Shown piece by piece: positions 1 to 10,369 of a DNA stretch of 64,000 nt. This DNA comes from Colocasia esculenta (taxonomy: Eukaryota > Streptophyta > Magnoliopsida > Alismatales > Araceae). The DNA lies in the NCBI GenBank assembly GCA_014218235.1, contig CM024760.1, forward strand, positions 139,887,245 through 139,951,244, read 5' to 3'. The notes beneath the pieces are model-generated. The model ran no database searches. It was not told the DNA's origin and saw only the letters and a list, made by a program, of their open reading frames with translations. Position numbers and translations under genes: made by a program. Numbering within the stretch: the stretch's first letter is position 1; every line of letters begins with the position of its first letter.

Positions 1-886
1 AACAGCTTAGCTGTCTACTGTTCATGCTTTAAATATGTGCAGGTCTCTGACAGCATCCGTCATACAACGTTGGACAAAATAGAAGCCAAAGAAGAATACA
101 GAAGATCCTCTCTCTCTTTGCGTGCATGAAAAGATAAAGGACTGTTGACTGAAAGCTTCCAAGTGTCAAGCAGTCTAACGTACACTTATGCATAGAGACA
201 ACGGACACTTCAACGTTCGAATTTCAAAAAATGATATATATAGAAGATTGAAGTTTCTGAAGAAGAAGTAGAGGCAGAACAGTTACAGAACAAGAAGTTT
301 TTCAATACCTTCAATCTTCTGCAAGCCATTCGTAGAGCCAAGCAAAAACTCCCATTAGTCTTAGCTCTTGCTCTCTATGCTAAGTTCAGATCTGTGAGAG
401 AGCTTTTTGTTCTGAGAAGAGTCCTTGATTGTAGATCTCTTTCTTCTCAGTCCTTGCTTCAGATCAAGCAGTGTTCTATAAGCTTGATCTAGGGGCATCA
501 TATCTTTGAACACATTCTCTTGTGTTGTTCCCTTCTGTTGTGAAGGAAGACCTGGTGGGGTATCCAGGGTATTGTTCCCTTCGGTTGAAGGAAGACCAGC
601 TGGGGTGCTGGGTGCTGTAGTGTCCTTAAGGGGGATTGTACCCTTGTTAGTGATATCCTGAGATATTGCTCAGGGACTAGACATAGGACTCCTAAGGAGA
701 GGAGATCCGAACCAGGATAATTCTCTGTGTTGTGTGATTGCCTTTGTGTGTTTGATTTTTCCTTCACCAACACTAACAATCTGCGAAGTGTGTTTTGTGT
801 GACTGTTTTGTGAACAGGTTTTGGGCACTCATTAATTTTCAGAATCCCATTCACCCCCCCCCTCTGGGCTTGCTAGCTGGGCAACA
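1..886 (+). repeat. Sirevirus A 5' LTR, 3' portion (cut by window edge)
   Basis: This stretch aligns without net length change to 21179-22064, the end of the complete LTR downstream. A hand comparison finds about 30 substitutions in 886 bases (roughly 3.5%). The LTR ends in CA directly before a tRNA-Met primer-binding site, with a C-rich stretch at 852-862 close to the end. The missing first ~1.15 kb lies left of the window. It should hold the U3 promoter region and the CGAT-rich repeats seen in the 3' copy. Confidence 0.95.
235..242 (+). promoter_or_regulatory. Probable TATA box of the element A LTR
   Basis: An uninterrupted TATATATA lies within the LTR and is repeated at the equivalent place of the 3' LTR (21413-21420). 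LTR promoters of copia elements drive the genomic transcript, so transcription would start shortly downstream. No start site can be proven from sequence alone. Confidence 0.5.
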
Positions 887-900
887 AGTGGTATCAGAGC
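887..900 (+). other. Primer-binding site (initiator tRNA-Met) of element A
   Basis: Directly after the LTR end the sequence reads AG then TGGTATCAGAGC. This is the standard plant copia primer-binding site complementary to the 3' end of initiator tRNA-Met, where minus-strand DNA synthesis begins. Its position fixes the LTR/internal boundary at 886/887. Confidence 0.95.
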
Positions 901-951
901 TAGTCTCTTCAGTAAAGAAGAAGATCCAACGATCTGAAGAGAAAAGATCAA

Positions 952-2678
952 ATGGCAGCCCAAGGTCACTCCGAAGGCCAGTCAGTCAACATGCCACCGC
1001 TATTCGATGGAGAAGAATACACCTACTGGAAGACCAGGATGGAATACTTCTTGCAAGGATTTGATTTTCAGATCTGGTCAATTGTAGAAGAAGGAGATCT
1101 TCTAGTCACCAACGAAAAAGATAAATGGACAGAAGATGATAGAAAGAAGATCTCTCTCAATGTAAAGCTAAGAGCATACTATACTGTGCACTTAGAAAGA
1201 AAGAATTCAACAGAGTTTCAGCCTGCAAGTCTGCAATGGAAATGTGGGAAAAGCTCAGGATCACTTATGAAGGCACCGACCAAGTCAAGGAAACCAGGAT
1301 AGACATTCTGGTGACACAATATGAAAGGTTCCAGATGCAGCCAGGAGAATCTATAACCTAAATGTTCAGAAAATTTACAGACATCACCAACGGGTTAGTA
1401 GGATTAGGAAAAAGCTATGAGATGGGAGATATGGTAAGAAAAATTCTTAGATCCCTACCATCTTCTTGGACTCCCAAGGTAACAGCTATAGAAGAAGCTC
1501 ATTGGGTCCCTCATGGCCCATGAGATAAACATGGAGAGATTAGGAGAATCATCTACAAGAAAGAAGCACACAAATGCCCTCAAAGCAGTAGAAGGCAGCT
1601 CTGAGGAACAATCAGAAGATGAAGCCAGTAGTGAAGATAGTGAAGATGAAGAAGCAATGCTGTCTAGGAGGCTACAGCGGATATTGGCCAAGAAAAAGAA
1701 GTATCAATCTGGCAGACGATAGTTCAAAAAGGGAAAGGAGTTCAAGAAACCTGAAGCAAAGGACATCAAGAAGAATGAACCAATTTGTTATGAGTGCAAG
1801 AAGCCATGACACATCAAGGCAGAGTGTCCAAAGAAAAGAAGGACAGTTCAAGAAAGTTCAGAAGATATAAAAAGAAAGCCATGGCAGCAGCTTGGGACAA
1901 CAACAATGACTCGGATAGTGAGTCAAGCTCAAACAGTGAGGAAGAAGAAAAGGCTAACCTAGCATTCATGGAAGACATCGCAGAAAAGGTAACCTCTGAC
2001 TCATCTTTTGATTCCTATAATGATTCTGATTCAGATAACCTAGAAGATGCGTTCAATGAACTGTATGGTAAACATAGAGAAGTATCTAAATTATTAAAAG
2101 CTAGTAAGAAAAATGTTACATGACTAGAAAATACCAATTCAGATTTAAAATCAGAAAATGAACAACTAGAGAAGCAAGTTAGTGAACTTAAAAGAAGAAA
2201 TGAGTTGCTATGCGAAAATATAAAAGATAAAAATAATAAATAACAAAATTAGAAAAACAAGAAAGCTCAGACGAACTAAAAAATGAAATCAAAAGACTAA
2301 CAGAAGAAAATGATAAACTATCAAGTACATTAGAAAAATTTACTAATGGTAAAAATTCCTTAATACTAAGAGGAGCCAAAGATCAGGTAAAAGGAAGAAT
2401 GGATTAGGTTACATTCCACCAGATATAAAGATACAACAATATACCCTAAAACATATCCAACTCCAAAATTCGTACCTGAACAAGATATAACATATAAATC
2501 AAACTTTGAGTATACTCCATATGAAAAAATAACTAGAACAACATATTGCAGTCACTGCAACAAGCTAGGACATACCAAAATAACTTGTCCAACCAAACAC
2601 AAAATCTAGATAATTAAAAAGAAAGATGAGAATACTAACCAGCAAGGACCCAAAAGAACTTGGGTACCTAAAGCTTAG
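952..2678 (+). pseudogene. gag: Sirevirus A gag (decayed)
   Basis: This is the capsid/nucleocapsid protein gene of element A. The start ATG opens a copia gag N-terminus containing the motif FDGEEYTYWKTRM. The frame breaks near 1260-1300 and again near 1510. A CX2CX4HX4C zinc knuckle at 1786-1827 has a stop codon where its glycine should be. Acidic serine-rich stretches and a charged, coiled-coil-like segment follow (about 1890-2390). A second knuckle, intact as CSHCNKLGHTKITC, is at 2547-2588. The reading ends with WVPKA and a TAG at 2676-2678. Two knuckles separated by a long coil are also seen in element B. Several in-frame stops and frameshifts mean no full-length product. Confidence 0.88.
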
Positions 2679-2704
2679 TGTCTTTATTTCAGGGAGGCCT
2701 TTGA

Positions 2705-3085
2705 GCATCAAAATGGTACCTGGACAGCGGGTGCTCAAGGCATATGTCAGGCAACAGAAAACTATTCTCTCACCTCAAGACTGAAGAAGGCACAGTCACC
2801 TATGGAGACAATGGAAAGGGGACTGTGATAGGCAGTGGATCAGTGTGCAGTAGAGGCACAACTGTCATTGAAGATGTGCTGTGCATCAAAGGACTGAAAC
2901 ACAATCTCATCAATATCAGTCAGCTATGTGATAGAGGTCATCAGATCAGTTTTCAAGAGTCAAAGTGCAGCATTGTGAAAGATGGTGTAGTCATCTTTGA
3001 AGCCAACAGAGAGAAGAACCTATATGTACTTCATCTGGAAGAATTAAAAGATCAAGACATCTGCTTAGCGGCAAGCAATGAGTAG
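2705..3085 (+). pseudogene. pol: Sirevirus A pol: protease region
   Basis: The aspartic protease that processes the polyprotein. The active-site signature WYLDSGCSRHM starts at 2714, with the catalytic Asp codon at 2723-2725. It is followed by the usual copia stretch ending in HNLINISQLCDRGHQ and the start of the GAG-pre-integrase segment. Pol is in a different frame from gag (minus one relative to it). A TGA sits just upstream of the signature at 2702-2704 and a TAG closes the frame at 3083-3085, so this copy is inactive although the catalytic triplet survives. Confidence 0.88.
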
Positions 3086-4240
3086 TCAACTGAGCTGTGG
3101 CACAGAAGATTGGGCCACTGCAGTCTGGATGGCATAAAGAAACTGATTAAGAGAAGCCTAGTGGAAGGTCTACCTAAAATTAGTACAAGATTGGATGGCA
3201 TCTGCGGGCCTTGTGCAAAAGGGAAGCATGTAAAATCCTCATTCAAGTCAAAGACTTTGGTGACAACCTCTAAACCCTTAGAACTCTTACACATGGACTT
3301 ATTTGGGCCAATGAGGACCACCAGTCTAGGAGGAAAGCAATATGGATTTGTTATTGTAGATGACTACTCGAGATTCACTTGGGTATCATTTCTGGAACAC
3401 AAGGATGATACGTTTGAAAATTTTGTGAGCTTCAGCAAAAAGGTTCATAAAGATAAGAAGTATTGCATCATTGGACTCAGGTCAGATCATGGAGGAGAAT
3501 TCCAAAATGATAAATTTGCAAAATTCTGTGATGACTAAGGAATAGAGCATAACTTCTCAACACTAAGGACACCACAACAAAATGGAGTTGCTGAGAGAAA
3601 GAATATGACTTTATTGGATATGGCAAGGACGATGATGTCAGAATATGATTTGCCAAGATATTTTTGGGCTGAAGCAGTAAACACAGCAAGCTATATCATA
3701 AATAGAGTGATGATCAGGCCAATTTTGAAAAAGACAGCATCTGAGTTGTACAAGGGAGAGAAGCCGAAGGTCAGTCACTTCAGGACATTCGGATGTCCAT
3801 GCTTCATCCACAACAACGACAAAAGAGACATTGGTAAGTTAGATGCCAAATCAGATGAAGGTATCTTCATGGGGTATGCTTCCAAACCTAAAGGATATAG
3901 AGTGTTTAATAAGCTCACTTTATTAATTGAACAATCAGTACACGTTATTTTTTATGAAACTAATCCTTCCTTGAGAAAGGAAGAGGATAGTGACAATGAT
4001 GATGCAGATGAATTGTCTAAGAAACTAAAGAATACATCAATTGAGGGCAAGGAAGATCCACCTCTGGAAGACCACCAACAAAGGGATATTTCTCATCAAA
4101 ATCTTCCAAAAGAGTGGAGATACAAGAAAGATCACACACCTAAAAACATTATTTGTGATCCATCTGTAGGGGTAAGAACAAGAGGTAACATAATTCCATG
4201 TGATTATTTAGCTTTTGTTTCTCAAATAGAGCCTAGGACA
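3086..4240 (+). pseudogene. pol: Sirevirus A pol: GAG-pre-integrase and integrase
   Basis: Integrase inserts the cDNA into chromosomes. The reading begins with the zinc-binding segment (LWHRRLGHCSLDG followed by CGPCAKGKH). The catalytic core follows: first Asp in LHMDLFGP, second Asp in RSDHGGEF and Glu in NGVAERKN, with 35 residues between the second and third, as in copia integrases. A stop at 3536-3538 lies between the second Asp and the Glu. The C-terminal part (FRTFGCPCFIHNN, GIFMGYASKPKGYRVFN) is open to the reverse transcriptase without interruption. Confidence 0.9.
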
Positions 4241-4870
4241 GTCAATGAAGTCATTACTGATGAATCTTGGATTTTAGCCATGCAAGATGAACTGAATCAG
4301 TTCAAGAGAAACCAGGTTTGGTCACTTGTTCCTAAACCATCAGATCATCCAGTAATTGGCACCAAATGGGTGTTCAGAAATAAATTGGATGAGGCTGGTG
4401 TGATCATAAGAAACAAGGCCAGATTGGTAGCTCAAGGCTATTCCCAAGAGGAAGGCATAGATTTCGATGAAACTTATGCGCCTGTGGCCAGACTTGAGGC
4501 TATTAGAATTCTACTTGCATATGCATCTGCACTAGACGTGAAATTATTTCAAATGGATGTAAAATCTGCATTTCTTAATGGTTTTATTAAGGAGGAAGTT
4601 TATGTAGAACAACCTCCAGGCTTTGATGACACTGAGTTTCTGAATCATGTTTTTAAATTACATAAAGCTTTATATAGTTTAAAACAAGCACCTAGGGCCT
4701 GGTATGAAAGGCTTAGCTCATTTCTACTAGACCATGGTTTCCCTAGAGGTCAAGTAGATAGTACATTATTTGTCAAATCTAAGGTCAAACATATTCTGCT
4801 TGTTCAAATATATGTTGATGATATAATATTTGGTTCTTGTGACGAATCTCTTTGCAAGTATTTTGAGTAC
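4241..4870 (+). pseudogene. pol: Sirevirus A pol: reverse transcriptase, N-terminal part
   Basis: Copia-type RT (RVT_2 family). Recognisable blocks are WILAMQDELNQF, KARLVAQGYSQEEGIDFDET, YAPVARLEAIR, LFQMDVKSAFLNG, LYSLKQAPRAWYERL and the catalytic YVDD at 4811-4822. The domain is open up to CKYFE and is then cut by the CACTA terminal repeat at 4871. The rest of the domain resumes at 14785. The intact active site with a clean interruption suggests the RT was still open when the CACTA element landed. Confidence 0.92.
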
Positions 4871-4892
4871 CACTACAAGAAAATTGGCCTTT

Positions 4893-5340
4893 AAGGGCAT
4901 TTAATAAATGCCTCTATAAATATTTGGGGCATTTCTAATATATTTAGGGGCACTTCTCAAAGTGCTTCAAGAAGCCATGTCCCAAAAGACTTTTGGGGCA
5001 CTTCCTTGTAAATGCCCCCAAAGTTCTTATAGGGACATTTTTAAGTGCCACTGATTATTATTAATAGAGGCACTTCATTAGTAAAATGCCCCTATAATTT
5101 TGACTATAGAAGCATTTGATGGTCTATAAATGCCCCAAATATGAAAGATTAGGGGCACTTCTTCCCAATATAACAAACACAAATGGAGGCATTTTTCACA
5201 TACAATTTATTCTCAATAAAGGCATTTATTTGATTGAAGTGCCTCTATATATAGGTCTTGGGGCATTTTTTGCTCATTTTTTAGTGATAACAAATGCCCC
5301 TAAACTTCAGATAAAGAGTAAATTATATTTCATTTGATAA
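4893..5340. repeat. CACTA 5' subterminal repeat array
   Basis: At least fifteen copies of a GGGGCATTT/GGGGCACTT motif and its complement, in both orientations and irregularly spaced, fill this stretch. This is the expected binding array for a CACTA transposase. A short counterpart lies at the other end (14630-14770). Confidence 0.85.
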
Positions 5341-5884
5341 CAGGCCAAAACCTATTTTAAAACAAACATCCACAGTTGCCATACCCTTTGACATTTTAGC
5401 TTGGAACATGGCACAAAAATTAACCAATATATGTCAAACTTTATTTATACAAATGTGTCCATACATTCACTTGACCTACTAGATAATAATGTGCATATAC
5501 AAGTCATATACAAAAAAGATTGTCAGGTGCTATATACATCTCCCATGCTAGGTGATTCTGAGTCATCCTCAAAAGAAGAGCTTTTCTCATTGCCTCCTAT
5601 AGCTACTTCTTCTACTCCTTATATCCATGAACGCCATACATCAATGGTCGCTTACAATGACACATCAGTTTTAGATGTTATTTCCTGCATCATATTTTAA
5701 AGACAACATTGATCACTAAATATGCTTCAATTAGACATCTAGACTTGAATGTGATGAAACAACTAGTGAGCTATTAAATAGAAGTAGATAACACAAAAAG
5801 TCTCCCAAATACCTTCTGTGTCTTAACACATTGTCAGAACTCAAAGTGCAGCTGACCATGCTACAATTCACATAAACTTTCAAA
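5341..5884. other. CACTA interior, no gene recognised
   Basis: AT-rich sequence between the subterminal array and the first recognisable gene fragment. The minus strand around 5540-5640 can be read as an acidic serine-rich segment, which might be a leftover of a CACTA protein. That is a guess and nothing else supports it. Confidence 0.4.
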
Positions 5885-8800
5885 CTTCCATAGATGCTTG
5901 CTGAATTTGTCAAAAGAATAGAAAAGATCTGTCTTTTTAGGATGGAAATCCAGGGACATCACTGGGGAATTGTGTCCATCAATCAGGTTATCGGAAAAAT
6001 GTGGCTGCAAAAAAAAGTACATCAATCAGGTGATCGAAAAAATGGTGTTCAGTTTCCCTTCCTCATGGTACCATGCATTGCAACAAACTAAACATTAATT
6101 CTTGCCATGTACAAGAACAGTAAAATCTGAAACATATAAGATGACAAACGGATGCATTGCAAAACAGCATGCTCAGAGATTTCCATCAAGGCAATAAAAA
6201 GATTGTGATTCATCATTATTGAGCTTTTTAATGGAAGCACATCATAGTACAATTATTAAATATATCATACAATTGACAAAAAAAGCATAAAATACAAGTA
6301 ATTTTTTATTAATGAAATCACAACATTCATGAGGATGAATATAGAGCAAGATATTGATAACCTATGTTATGCTACTATTTCAGACATGCCCAGGTCCACA
6401 TGCAAAATAGCTGTCATTTTCAATGACATTGTTTCCACACTATTGTCATTATTGTTTGCCTTCTTATCATTATGACCGTTATGTCACTGTTTCCAGTTAG
6501 GAATCTATGCATACTCCAAACAAACTAATTACCCAACGAAGAACGATTTTAGATCAATGTGCATTGATCATGCATAATGGAAAATGTGCTCCAAGAAATA
6601 GGCCATACAAACAGAAAGCTTCCACAGAATGAACATTTAGGCCTTGTATATCAAATATAGAAAGAAGTGCCAGATCAATAAACAACCATAAAGACAGTTC
6701 AGAAAACTGAATATAATCAAGTCAAAGGCAGAAAAAATAAGAGAAAGAAACAATGCAAAAACAACGGAAGCTATGTCAAAAATTAATCCAAATTTTTTTC
6801 TGAAATCACAGATTTTAGATTGGCAAGCTCTGAGATATTCCATCTTCTTCTTCATCTTTCCTTAATGGATCTCAACAATTTGTTAAAGGCAACAGTGATA
6901 AGGGTATATGTGTTAATTCATGCATGAAGGGTACACATGCAAATGAAAATCCAGGACACATTCTCATGCAATTCAATTTTTAACAGAAGTATATATGGAA
7001 TAAAATAACAAGTTGCACATCTCCTCTAACAAATTGTGACAAAACATACACAACTACACCATGCCCATTCAAAAACTTCTCATGAGAGCTCAAAGCAAAC
7101 ACATTATATGGCAATTAAGGAAAGAAAAAGATCAAAAGCCTTTGACACCCAACAGCTACCATGTGCATGGCAATTCTGCAGGTAACTCCAGTATAAAGTT
7201 GGTTAACAATGTTTAAAACAGTAAACAATGGCAGTTGAGGAACCTGAGCTTTGGGAAGAAAATAACTTGACAGGATAAAAAATCAAAGGTATAAGAAGAG
7301 GTATAAGATGTAAGGATACCTGAGTTGCATTCCATAGTCTCACAGTTCTATAAAATGAAGATGTCACCAACTGAGTTGAATTTGGCCTAAAGAGAATGTC
7401 AGTAATGAGAAGACTATGCTCTTTAGGAGAGCATTGAGTTTGCAATGTGTCCGTGTTCCAAATAATAGCCTGCAACATGAATGATAATTGAGATCTAAAA
7501 ACAAAATCTCTAAGAAGTAACTCCTAATGCATTATCTGAACTGCAGCACTATCATGAACATCAAGTCATTAAAAAGCATCAGATGCCTTTCACATGGGTA
7601 TAAACCAAGTTACTCTGCGTATGAAAAGACATCTGAAGAAAAATGGCAGCATACAACCTTGCTATTGCTCATGCGGATGCAACTAACGTCATTAAAGGTA
7701 AAATCTGAAAAAACTGTCAGCATAATTATGTTATCTTCAAAAGAAATATCATTATTTAGTAGGTCATCGAAGATTGTCAATCACCCTTTGCTGACTTTGT
7801 GTTATGATCTGGAGGACTTCTCTTCAGTGCAGCAAATATGTCCCGCCCATCTCCATCATCATTAGATAGAAAGGATTCCACATTATCATCCAAGGAAGTA
7901 ACATCTCCAAAATGCTCCATGTCATCGTACATAATAGATAAAAGAGAAAATAGCACTGGTGTTAGATCATGTGAATGACTACACCAATCTCCACATTCAA
8001 AATAAATAAAATTTAAATGAAAAGAATGGAGTAGTACGAGCTGATTTGAGGATGAAGCAAGTCCACCAGTTCCATCTGCACCATACATCATTAAACTTTT
8101 TGGCATATTATTGACAGGTAGCAAGTTCCCAGTCATTGGTGCTCCATCAGCAGGTGTGTGTGTAGATGGAGTTGAGGGAGGGGAACTAGAAGGACCCACT
8201 GTATTTCCAGTGCCAGTACTGTTTGCAGCTCTAGTGGGTTGTTTCCTTTTTCTGCCATTATGGTAGGAAACAACCACAACAAATTAAGACCACAAGGCCA
8301 CTGTATAATGATAGAAGATAAGCAAAAGGGCAAACATAGGAGAAGAAATGTATCTTGTGCACTCATACCTACTGTAACTGTTGTTGTTGCTGTTGTAGCA
8401 GCTGGTCCTGTGATGGTTGTGGAGAGGGTTGTTGCATTTGAGCAGCCATCTTCATCTAATTCAGAAAGACAAGAATGGCAGAATTTATTATCACAAAAAG
8501 TACTTACATACTGACCAAGTTTTTCAACGAAGGGCATAATTACTTTTCCTTTTTCTAGGGGAGTGGTCTGATCCATAGAGATCTAGAGAATCTCACACAT
8601 AATTGCCTAACTATCTTCAACCTTCAAAAGATCTTCAACTTCATTTAATCCGAGTTTTGGTGAACTTGAATGGAGTTGGAAACCTATTGGCCATCATTTC
8701 CAACAGGCTGTCCATCTTTTCTATTCACACTTCCATGAGACAAAGCCCCAAATTGGGAAGGACTGTATCAACTAGATTAGTTGAAAAATACATGGGCAGG

Positions 8801-9990
8801 TTTTCCTTATTCTTTTGCATGTGTTGTGGGTGAGTGGATTGGGGGTGGATATGCAGAGATCAGTGGTCCACTGTCAAATCACATAGACGAAACAAATTGT
8901 TGGACCATGTAACAACACGTGATGGAAAGCCAACTGAGTGATTCAAATTATAGAAGAGTCTGAGAATGTGAGTGTTTGAATTTCAAATAGCACATACATC
9001 CAGTGATGTGGGACAGAGAGAGAAAAGGGGTTAACAAAGAGGGGGAAAGGGGAAGGTCACAGGATAGAGGGATAGGAGGTGGGAGTGTAGGCTTCACACC
9101 TCCCTTTCACAGGGACCACCTTGGGGCTTCTCACCCAGGGGCATCACACCCAAACACAAACTCCATCGTTGGATGCACTCAACTCAAAATTTTCTTTCTT
9201 CTTTTCTATTCCTCATCTTTGGTTACAAGACTCTATATATAGAGTTGAAAACAAAGAGACTCTTCGTATGAAAAGACACTTAATAAAGACCTTATTTAAG
9301 ACTTAGGAAACCCAAAGGACTTAAACTTACTTATTTTAATGACCCTAGGAATTTGTAAAGCCAAACAAGATTACAACCATTGGGTCTTTTAATAGGCCAA
9401 ATAAAACATAATAAATACTTTGATTTAGCCATCCTTCATTTCCCATCACACAGGTTCCCATGATTGAGCTTATAAACAATCACCCAAAAAAAAGAATGGA
9501 CAACATTTCTCTGGTCTCCAGATTACTAGGAGACAGGATGCATAATCTTCTCCATCAAAAAACATTTCCAATTTTCCACAAAGAAAGCAGATTACTTTAA
9601 TTTGTTACTATATATTGGAACATGGTTAATCTGTGAGAGACATCAGAAGCAAACCATCATAAGGTACTCAGCTTGATCCGGTCTAACCTTTGGTGAGCTT
9701 GATTGCATTGGGGAACCTATTGATCCATTATTACCAGCAGGCTGACCATCTTTGCCATTCACGCTTCCATGTGGCAAAACTCTAAATCTTCGAGGATCCA
9801 TATCTCCAGAATTAGGTGTATTTCCAATGCTGCCTTGAGCCTGGGCCTGAGCAAGAAATTGATGCTGTTGCTGTGGTGCCAAAAGCTGAAATTGGTTTTG
9901 TGATGGTAGGAATGGCTTCTGGACCTGTGGCCCTAAACTTGGTCGTAGCTGGTCAATTCCCTGTACATCAATCAAATCTCAAAATTGATA
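5885..9990 (-). pseudogene. Captured LEUNIG_HOMOLOG-like co-repressor gene fragment
   Basis: LEUNIG and LEUNIG_HOMOLOG are plant nuclear transcriptional co-repressors with a Q-rich middle and C-terminal WD40 repeats. Read on the minus strand, exon-like blocks appear in gene order. At 9975-9650 is GIDQLRPSLGPQVQKPF with a Q-rich run and DMDPRRFRVLPHG. At 8500-8375 is a Q-rich block ending at a GT splice donor. At 8260-8040 is ANSTGTGNTVGPSSSPPSTP. At 7930-7775 is DDMEHFGDVTSLDDNVESFL. Near 7680 is NSKVVCCHFSSD. At 7478-7320 is the WD40 block ITDILFRPNSTQLVTSS. Near 5960-5890 is PVMSLDFHPKKTDLF. Intron-like sequence separates them, so the capture was from genomic DNA. The N-terminal LUFS domain and last WD40 repeats are absent, and blocks contain stops. 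Confidence 0.88.
8620..8775 (-). repeat. Second, decayed copy of a LEUNIG_HOMOLOG-like exon segment
   Basis: This segment resembles the exon at about 9665-9800. Both contain, in the same order, a GGTGAGCTTG/GGTGAACTTG stretch, AACCTATTG, CAGGCTGNCCATCTTT and TTCACNCTTCCATG. It is more diverged and not usefully open. It is either an internal duplication or part of a paralogue captured separately. Confidence 0.6.
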
Positions 9991-10369
9991 AAAAGGCTTT
10001 TGAAGTGCAAGGAGATAGTATAGACACAGTTATGTACAATGACTATCTTACAGTTAAAGGCCAGCCTTTCAAAGGAAGACTACTGACACCTTGGTTTAGC
10101 CCTGCAAGCATGGGAGGAAAGGAAGTATCAGCAAAATGCTAAATCATAAACCTGACAGCACAACTTTTGACCTCTCATAGTTCATAAAGCAATTTTTTTT
10201 AATAAAAATACACCCTAATTAAAAGCCTTAACCCACATGGGTCATATGTTGACCAGATTGTATGGGGATGCTAATCTATCATGACAATGAAATGAATCTT
10301 ACGAACAAAAAATGTACCTGCAAAAGATTTAGGTCCATAACAATCGCCAAACCAGTATTGTTGATATGA

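Noticed and set aside
887..900. Possible tRNA gene at the tRNA-Met-like words (also 46402, 46485, 54377, 54461)
   Set aside because: Only 12 bases match the tRNA 3' end. They are primer-binding sites; no cloverleaf surrounds them.
5885..9990. A functional LEUNIG_HOMOLOG gene
   Set aside because: Lacks the N-terminal domain and last WD40 repeats, contains stops and lies inside a CACTA element.
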